Part shown: positions 20,977 to 26,656 of the stretch, in pieces
Layout of the letters: every line of letters starts with the position of its first letter
Position numbering within the stretch: the stretch's first letter is position 1
NCBI GenBank assembly: GCA_027596075.1
Contig: JADGJC010000234.1
Coordinates: 39,627 to 66,282, forward strand
Reading direction: 5' to 3'
DNA from: Rhizophlyctis rosea
Lineage: Eukaryota > Chytridiomycota > Chytridiomycetes > Rhizophlyctidales > Rhizophlyctidaceae
DNA length: 26,656 bases
Made by a program: the position numbers and the translations under genes
The notes under the pieces: generated by a model
Databases searched by the model: none
The model's input: the letters and a program-made list of their open reading frames with translations, nothing else
Told to the model about the DNA's origin: nothing

Positions 20977-21241
20977 GGGGGTTTGGTGGTGGGAGGCATA
21001 AAAATGAAAAGTGAGGACGTGAGCAACACACGAAGACGAAGAGCTGTTGGACTGGATATTTGACGATTGCGCCACACGCGTAAGCTGCAGATCTGCGCCA
21101 CCAAAACCCGCGCGTCTCTCGGTCCCCTTCTCTTGATCCTCTTCCCCCTTCCGTGCTTGATACCATTACCGCCTTGCAATTACATACAATCCACCCATAC
21201 CACTTTACATACACTCTCCACCACCACCAGCCAAACCAAGC
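20977..21241. promoter_or_regulatory. Divergent promoter shared by the coiled-coil gene and ARL3
   Basis: Only 265 bp separate the two start codons, which face away from each other, so both 5' leaders and promoters must overlap here. The part near ARL3 is rich in C, A and T (CACTTTACATACACTCTCCACCACCACC-like, in pieces). No TATA box is obvious. Confidence 0.55.
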
Positions 21242-22116
21242 ATGGTAACGCCCTACTCCCATCCACATGTCGCACTCCCCCCTAACCTCCTCCCCTCTTA
21301 GGGCCTCCTCTCCCTCCTCCGCAAACTCCGGCGCTCAGACAAGGAATTCCGTATCCTCCTCCTAGGCCTAGACAACGCCGGCAAAACCTCCGTCCTGAAA
21401 CGTCTCGCATCCGAAGACATTACCGAGATCAAGCCCACGCAGGGGTTCAATATCAAGAGTGTGCAGCAGGAGGGGTTTAAGATGAATGTTTGGGATATTG
21501 GAGGTGGGTGTGTTTTGAGGAATGTGCAGTGGGCTGTGTGGTGTGATTGCAAGCGCTGAAAACCGTGTGGGGTTGCTATAACAGGACAGAAAGCGATTCG
21601 ACCTTATTGGAGGAATTATTTCGATAATACGGATGTTTTGGTACACGGTCTTTCCTCTATTCACTCCATGCCGTCCATTAATGCTAAAGAAGATATATTG
21701 TACCAGATCTACATCATTGACAGTGCTGACCGAAGACGGTTAGAAGAAACGTAAGATCTTCCTTAGAGTCCTCAACAACTCACATCACCAGCTGAGCAAC
21801 GCCCTCCTCAGCGGCCAAGAATTCCACCAACTCCTCGAAGAACCCAAACTGGCCGGCGTGCCCGTACTCGTGTTTGCCAACAAGCAAGATCTGATAAACG
21901 CTCTACCATCCGACGAGGTAAAGCCGCAACTCTCTTTCCCTCCACATCGATTTTGCACACATACTCACCAAAACACTCCCATCACAGATCGCCACAGGCC
22001 TCAACCTCAACCAAATACGGGACCGACATTGGCAAATACAACCTTGTTCGGCTAAAAACGGGGATGGAGTATCGGAAGGAATGGAATGGGCTGTGAATGC
22101 TTGCCAGAAGAGATGA
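21242..22116 (+). CDS. ARL3: ARL3-type ADP-ribosylation-factor-like small GTPase
   Basis: Six coding exons (21242-21244, 21302-21503, 21585-21640, 21707-21750, 21797-21917, 21988-22116) give 184 residues; animal ARL3 is about 182. All GTPase boxes are intact: GLDNAGKTS (P-loop, 23-31), PTQGFNI (switch I, Thr47), WDIGGQ (65-70), NKQD (130-133) and CSAK (162-165). ARL3-specific stretches include [49 protein letters not shown] and [21 protein letters not shown]3 works at cilia and flagella, where its GTP form, loaded by ARL13B, releases lipidated cargo from UNC119 and PDE6D. Its presence fits an organism with flagellated zoospores. The first coding exon is only the ATG, split from Gly2 by a 57-bp intron (GTAACG...CTCTTAG). 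The fifth exon uses the second of two AGs; the first (CACCAG) would put TGA in frame. Confidence 0.95.
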
Positions 22117-22313
22117 GAGGGGTTGAGATTTTGTAAATAAGCGGTACAAAGGGCTACTCGGATCCCAAATTTTCTCAAGATTACCACACAAAGACTCCGA
22201 ACGGGATTGATATTTACAGAAAGGCACTACATTACATACTTGTGTACATATGTCTTCTTAGACTTACAGCGAGACTTCTCCGCCCAAACTTGCCCCAAAT
22301 CCACACCACCCCA

Positions 22314-23910
22314 TCACCCCTGCCGACTCCCCCTCCTATCCAAATCCTTCCCATCCTTCAACATATCCTCAAACGTAACCTGCGCCCCCTCCTCCTCATT
22401 CAACGTAGTCCCCGCACTCCCCTCCCTCTCCCTCTTGACAACACAACTTGCGGGAAAAACTCCTTCCTCCCCCGTAGAGATATTCACACCCTGACTCCAC
22501 CCATCATCAAAGTTCTGATTAATACTAACCAGCTGCCCCGATGTGAGGACCAACTCGTCGTCATGGGTTGGAGTGTGAGGGCGAATGACGGTGTAGAGTT
22601 GCATAAATGTTGGTGTTGGAGTTGTGGGTGTTGGGGGGCGGGGTGAGGGGGCTGGGGAGGGGGACTTAGCGGGGGGTGGGAGGACGACGGGAGGGAGGGT
22701 CGGGGGTTTTGTGTCTATGGGGTCGGTTTCGGTTTCCACTATGTCTTGGTTTCCCCAAATGTGTGCTCGGCGGGATTTGTGTCGTTCGCGGCGGGTGCCT
22801 CTTCTTCGGCGTTTGCACTGTTGAGTGGGACGATGGATGAATGTTAGTTCTGTTCTTTCACGCTTGGCAGCAGGTGGATAGCCGACTTACCAAGAAGTAT
22901 AGCAGCGCCATAAAGAACAGAACAATGAGACCAATCGCCGCTCCAACTGCAACGGCAATCAATGGGTTCTTGAAAGGATTGGTATCGTCCACCCCTGCCT
23001 CAGCATCCGCATCTGTTGCATTCGCTGACGTTGTGCTCGGCGCTGACGTAAATGTGGTGGTAGTTCTGGATGCGTTTATGGAGCGTGGGGAGGGAGTGGC
23101 AGAGGATGGGTTGATAGACGCTGTTCGAGAAGGAGATGATGTTATGGATTGTGTTGCTGTTGTTAACGGCCGTAATGGTGTTGAGGACGTCCGTGGTCTG
23201 GTCACTGTAACTATGACAATAGTGACATTTGGTTTCTTCGTCATAGTCTTGTCTGTTAGTGTGCTCATGGTTCGTGATGTGGTGCGTGAGGTGGAAGTTC
23301 TACGAGTCGTCAAGCAAGATAAACGCTTGGTAGAAGTAACATGAGAGATGCTCCTGGTCGTCCTCGACGTGAAAGGGGTTCGCGAAGGTAAAGGAGTTGC
23401 CGCCTGTCTTCTCTCCAATGCCATCGACTCCACGACCCTCAGTTCATCATCCATTACACTCTCCATGCGTGCAGCGAGTTGTGCAGACACTGGCACTTCT
23501 GAGCGGCAGTTCCTGACCCCCTAGACTTCCCAAAAGCAGTGCGGATTCCTGAGAATAAAAAGCCGTGAAGTAGCACGAACACAACTCGGAGGTGTACTCG
23601 TTATTTTGTATACCTCAACCCTAACGACTAGGTCTTGTCCCATAAGGAAAAGCCGTCTCCGAAATACCCATGGTGCTGCGCAATATAGTTCAGTGGTACC
23701 GGCAAAACATGGAATGATCTACCATTGCTGCATGGCTTACTTGAGGGGGGTGGACCTCGTCAGAGCAGTCTCAATCTCCCATCATCCCCCATCGCTCTCA
23801 TCGCTACAGAAGACATCAATGCCATCTCCGAGAGTTACTCACTCCGTCTCCGGCGTCTCCACTTGCGAATGGGATTTTGAAGCCAGGAGCCATAATAGCA
23901 ATAGAGAGTT
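22314..23910 (-). CDS. Single-pass membrane protein with Ser/Thr-rich ectodomain and cytosolic SH3 domain
   Basis: Two exons are firm (23512-22891 and 22817-22314), and a leader exon ending at 23843 splices to them in phase. The leader has a hydrophobic stretch (NSLLLLWLLASKSHSQ) followed by ETPETENCRSEVPVSAQL. The ectodomain is rich in Ser, Thr and Arg. One membrane helix follows (NPLIAVAVGAAIGLIVLFF), then a basic stop-transfer (CKRRRRGTRRERHKSRR), a Pro-rich linker and an SH3 domain (YTVIRPHTPTHDDELVLTSG, VSINQNFDDGWSQG, GEEGVFPASCV with the usual ALYDY-equivalent, W and P positions). The layout resembles fungal Fus1/Sho1-like sensors or cell-surface scaffolds, but homology to either is not shown. 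The start codon is unresolved: no ATG lies in frame with the leader, and an ATG at 24007 would fit only if the G-run near 23960 had one base fewer. The given upper limit marks only the visible leader. Confidence 0.72.
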
Positions 23911-24212
23911 GAGAATAGAGCCGCAAGAGTGTGGTGCGGCCGACTTGATGGGCGTTTCAGGGTCCCCCTTCCCACCCAGAGAAAGGAAAGGAGTGATTTG
24001 TCGCCATGTTTGCTTACGTGATGTGGCTGGTACTAACCACACTTGAGAAGTCACACTCCAGTGGACTCCAGTCACTACTGCCGGCGGCGCCTCCTCACAA
24101 ACACTCCCTCCCAGTGCCCGCGCAGCTGCCCCACTTCCTCTGGGCCCTCTCCTTCTCCAGTGCTTCCCACGCTAATCCCGAACACCAGTCATCCCCATAG
24201 ACGTCATCAAAC
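23911..24212. promoter_or_regulatory. Divergent promoter between the SH3 membrane protein and the dynactin subunit
   Basis: This short stretch separates the leader exon of the minus-strand SH3 gene from the ATG at 24213. It likely also contains the unresolved 5' end of the SH3 gene. No other feature is visible. Confidence 0.45.
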
Positions 24213-25059
24213 ATGCGACCCCAACAACAAGACCTGACAAACCAAGTCTCCCAACTAGAAGAACGTCTCCGCCACCTCGAAGCCCTAACAGCCCCAAAAC
24301 TCCTCTCATCCGGCAACCGCGAAGTGTTCGAAGAATCAGTCCTCTCTTCCGTCGAAAACATCCAAGGACGATTACTCCAAATAACGGAAGAGAGGAGCGC
24401 TATTGGGGACTTTTTGATGCGGTGTATGTTCACGTCCCCTCTTTAATTCTATGATCGTGTTGCAATTTCACGGTACACCCCTTTGTTTACCCCTCGTCTT
24501 GTTTACATTCCAAATAGACGAACAACTCCGCGACCTCCTCCAAAACCAATCAGACGAAATCGAACGCTCAGCACTAGACGTACACGCAAAGAAGGCCGTA
24601 GTACTGGCATCAGAAGAAGATCTTTTACAAATCGCAGAACAGTTGCGAGATATTGATTCATTGAAGGATGAACTTGACGCGCCGGTTTTGCAAGGTTGGT
24701 TGAAGACTTTGACTGGGATACTCATAATTTCCGAATCATGCAATAACCCCGTACTGTGCGGAAATGATAGAACTCGAAACCCTAGTCCCAAAACTAAGCC
24801 CCATCGAAGCACGAAACATCGAGCAGAGCGAATACGTGGGACATCTGCGCGAGAGGTTCCTGGAAGCGCTCGACTCTTACAACCAATTTGTGAGTTCACT
24901 TTCTCCCGCAGTATGTCTCTCTTTTACAATATTCTAATCGAGTCGGGCCAGGTAACCTTGATCTCGGAGGTCTTCATTTGGTACCAGGACGTGATCTCCT
25001 CACTGGAGCGCACCGTGCAAAGATTAGAAAACCAACAACGCATCGAAGAGGAGGATTAG
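24213..25059 (+). CDS. DCTN3: Dynactin subunit 3 (p24/p22)-like protein
   Basis: Four exons (24213-24423, 24518-24694, 24771-24889, 24952-25059) join in phase to give 204 residues, close to the usual 180-200 of the family. The protein is almost all helical. It begins with LTNQVSQLEERLRHLEAL. A middle part reads EEDLLQIAEQLRDIDSLKDE, and is followed by QELETLVPKLSPIEARNIE, which matches the position and pattern of the NALVPML stretch in animal p24. The end, LISEVFIWYQDVISSLERTV, matches the family's final helix with its FxxWD-like core. p24 sits in the dynactin shoulder with dynamitin (p50) and p150 and helps couple dynein to cargo. The assignment rests on pattern and length, not on a strict motif, so a different small coiled-coil protein is possible. 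Confidence 0.7.
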
Positions 25060-25375
25060 GCATGTTCTCCAGATTCGTCGGGAAACGGTCTTTTGTACAT
25101 AGGTGTAGATAGTGTATATAGTCTTGTGTAGGTATGGGTATAGACGTGAACAAAGGCGCACGGACGAATGTGAGGAATGGCATCAATATGATTGATATGG
25201 TAAGGATTGGTGTCAGGCTGTCACTCGGTTGGAATTGACTGACAAAGATGGTGTACCGGGCGGATCTTGCCATTACCGAATTCGTGATGAGGAACTCGAA
25301 ACCCCGTCGTCGGCACCTAAGGCTTGCATCTTCCCACCCTGACCATCTAACCTGCCGTCCTTTGGCCACCCATAG
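25060..25375. other. Convergent intergenic region
   Basis: The region lies between the stop codons of the dynactin-like gene (+) and the F-box gene (-). An AT-rich stretch with GTATATAGTC near 25110 could serve in 3'-end formation. No gene is seen. Confidence 0.5.
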
Positions 25376-26636
25376 TCAAGACCACCCAAAATACCCCAAC
25401 ACCCTCTGAATCCTATCCCAATTCCTCACATGCGGCGACCGTACACAATCTCCAACATACTGTCTCCAGTCCGCATTACTCGGCACATGTGCCGCCTCAT
25501 TCCCTTTCAAATACGGTCCGCGCCACCAGCGTCTAATACAAAGCTGCAGCCACATGTAGTTAAACGGAAGGGACGAGAGGTAGGCTTTCACATTGCGTGA
25601 GGAAGATTCCAAGGTGAGGAGAGACTTCAAGTCCAGGTGGGAGAGGATTTGAATGACGAGTTCAGTGGGTAGGGAGGGGAAGAGGGTTTGGGGTTCGTGT
25701 CGCGAGCTTTTATGGTTGTCAGCATGGGACTCGATCGGTGGTCCCAACTGTCCTTCATTGTCCTCCTTCCCACACTTCAACCCCCTCACTTCCGGAAACA
25801 CATCCGGCCTAGCAATCGTCCACTCCAACCCCTTCGTAAGTTCGAACCGCTGTCCCTGCGCCTTTGTAATCGCACCATACACCTCATACGGTATGCGGGA
25901 TCCAATCTCCCTCAACCACACCAAAAACTCGGAAATACCCAACCCCCGATGGTCGTATTCAGTTAGCAGAAGGTCCGCACAGAGGGTATGCAAAAGATAC
26001 CCGTTACTGTCTCCATGCTCTTCCCAACAATCCGGATCCCCAATATATTCGTGCTGGTAGACGTCTGGCCGGTCGTAGTTGTACGCAACGGGTCCCTCAG
26101 GGTTGTAACTATGTTCATAATGCCACTCTTCGTCGTCGGTTTCGTTTTCAGCCTGGAGAATGACTACGTGACGCCAGTTTGCTATCTGGGAATGTTTTGA
26201 ATTCGGAGGAAGCATAGGATAGCAGTGTGCAATTCTTGTCAAAGAAATGGCCAGCTTGGATTGAATAATCCCCCTAACTGCTTTGGCAACACCTGTTGCG
26301 TATTGCAACAAGGTCGTTGTTCCTCACCTCAGGATACTTCTCCAAATTCTCCGGTGTCGGCGCCACGTCCACACATACATTCCCAAAATCACTATAAACC
26401 CCCGGCAACGATACAACTCTATCCCCCACAGGCCTCTCAAGCAGCACACAGATGGATTTCAAAAACCTCGAATTAGGACGTCGGAACAGGTGTTTGGCCC
26501 ATTCGTTTGGTTCAGCGACAGCCCGACGGTCGACACCGCCATTGCCGAGACCTCGTTTTGGAATGGGATGGAGGTCGCGTTTGTTGAGGCGGTAGGGGGG
26601 ACCTCCGCAGAGGAGGCAGTAGACGGTGTAGGACAT
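25376..26636 (-). CDS. F-box protein
   Basis: Two exons (26636-26328 and 26185-25376) with one 142-bp intron give 372 residues. The F-box lies near residues 272-320: LFPSLPTELVIQILSHLDLK, LLTLESSSRNVKAYLSS, and MWLQLCIRRWW. It keeps the LP-x-E-[LV]-x-x-x-I-L-x-x-L core that binds Skp1. The N-terminus starts MSYTVYCLLCGGPPY, a Cys pair seen at the start of many fungal F-box proteins of unknown target. The middle is acidic with many Tyr and Asp (EYIGDPDCWEEHGDSNGYLL). It is probably the substrate-binding subunit of an SCF ubiquitin ligase; the substrate is unknown. The ATG lies 20 bp from the right edge, so an upstream exon cannot be excluded. Confidence 0.85.
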
Positions 26637-26656
26637 TGGGAGAGCGGTGGCCGCGG

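Noticed and set aside
23680..23740. TAGTTCAGTGGTA, which resembles a tRNA A box
   Set aside because: No matching B box (GGTTCGANTCC) and no cloverleaf could be drawn.

Overview
The window looks like nuclear DNA of a zoosporic (chytrid-type) fungus. I see short GT-AG introns of about 40-140 bp in almost every gene, compact spacing, and genes on alternating strands. The gene content fits a fungus with flagellated, crawling zoospores: a SCAR/WAVE actin nucleation-promoting factor, the ciliary small GTPase ARL3, a class C (GABA-B-like) GPCR and an F-box/ankyrin protein. All gene models below were built by hand from splice consensus, reading phase and protein-family motifs. No transcript data or database search was available, and the species cannot be named from the sequence.

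Left part (1-6.3 kb). A CinA/MoCF-like domain gene on the minus strand runs off the left edge through an intron full of degenerate CCCAA/TTGGG repeats. A damaged F-box/ankyrin gene (-) follows. Next is a secreted CAP-superfamily protein with a Ser/Thr-rich stalk (-), which faces tRNA 2'-phosphotransferase (TPT1, +) across an 840-bp divergent promoter region.

Middle (6.3-12.2 kb). A complete eight-exon SCAR/WAVE homologue (-) is divergent from a coiled-coil gene (+) that carries an in-frame stop and a frameshift. About 1.8 kb with no supportable gene follows.

12.2-17.4 kb. The largest gene (+) has 26 exons and encodes about 1189 residues. It has a signal peptide, an unrecognised beta-rich N-terminal domain, a bacterial-type class 2 solute-binding domain and a class C seven-helix membrane region. 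This is the most interesting object in the window: a receptor that appears to couple a periplasmic-type binding protein directly to G-protein signalling.

Right part (17.6-26.6 kb). A 906-residue coiled-coil protein of unknown family (-) shares a 265-bp divergent promoter with ARL3 (+), whose first coding exon is only the ATG. A single-pass membrane protein with a Ser/Thr-rich ectodomain and a cytosolic SH3 domain (-) shares a short divergent promoter with a dynactin p24/DCTN3-like subunit (+). An F-box protein (-) ends the window. No RNA gene, CRISPR array or mobile element could be supported.
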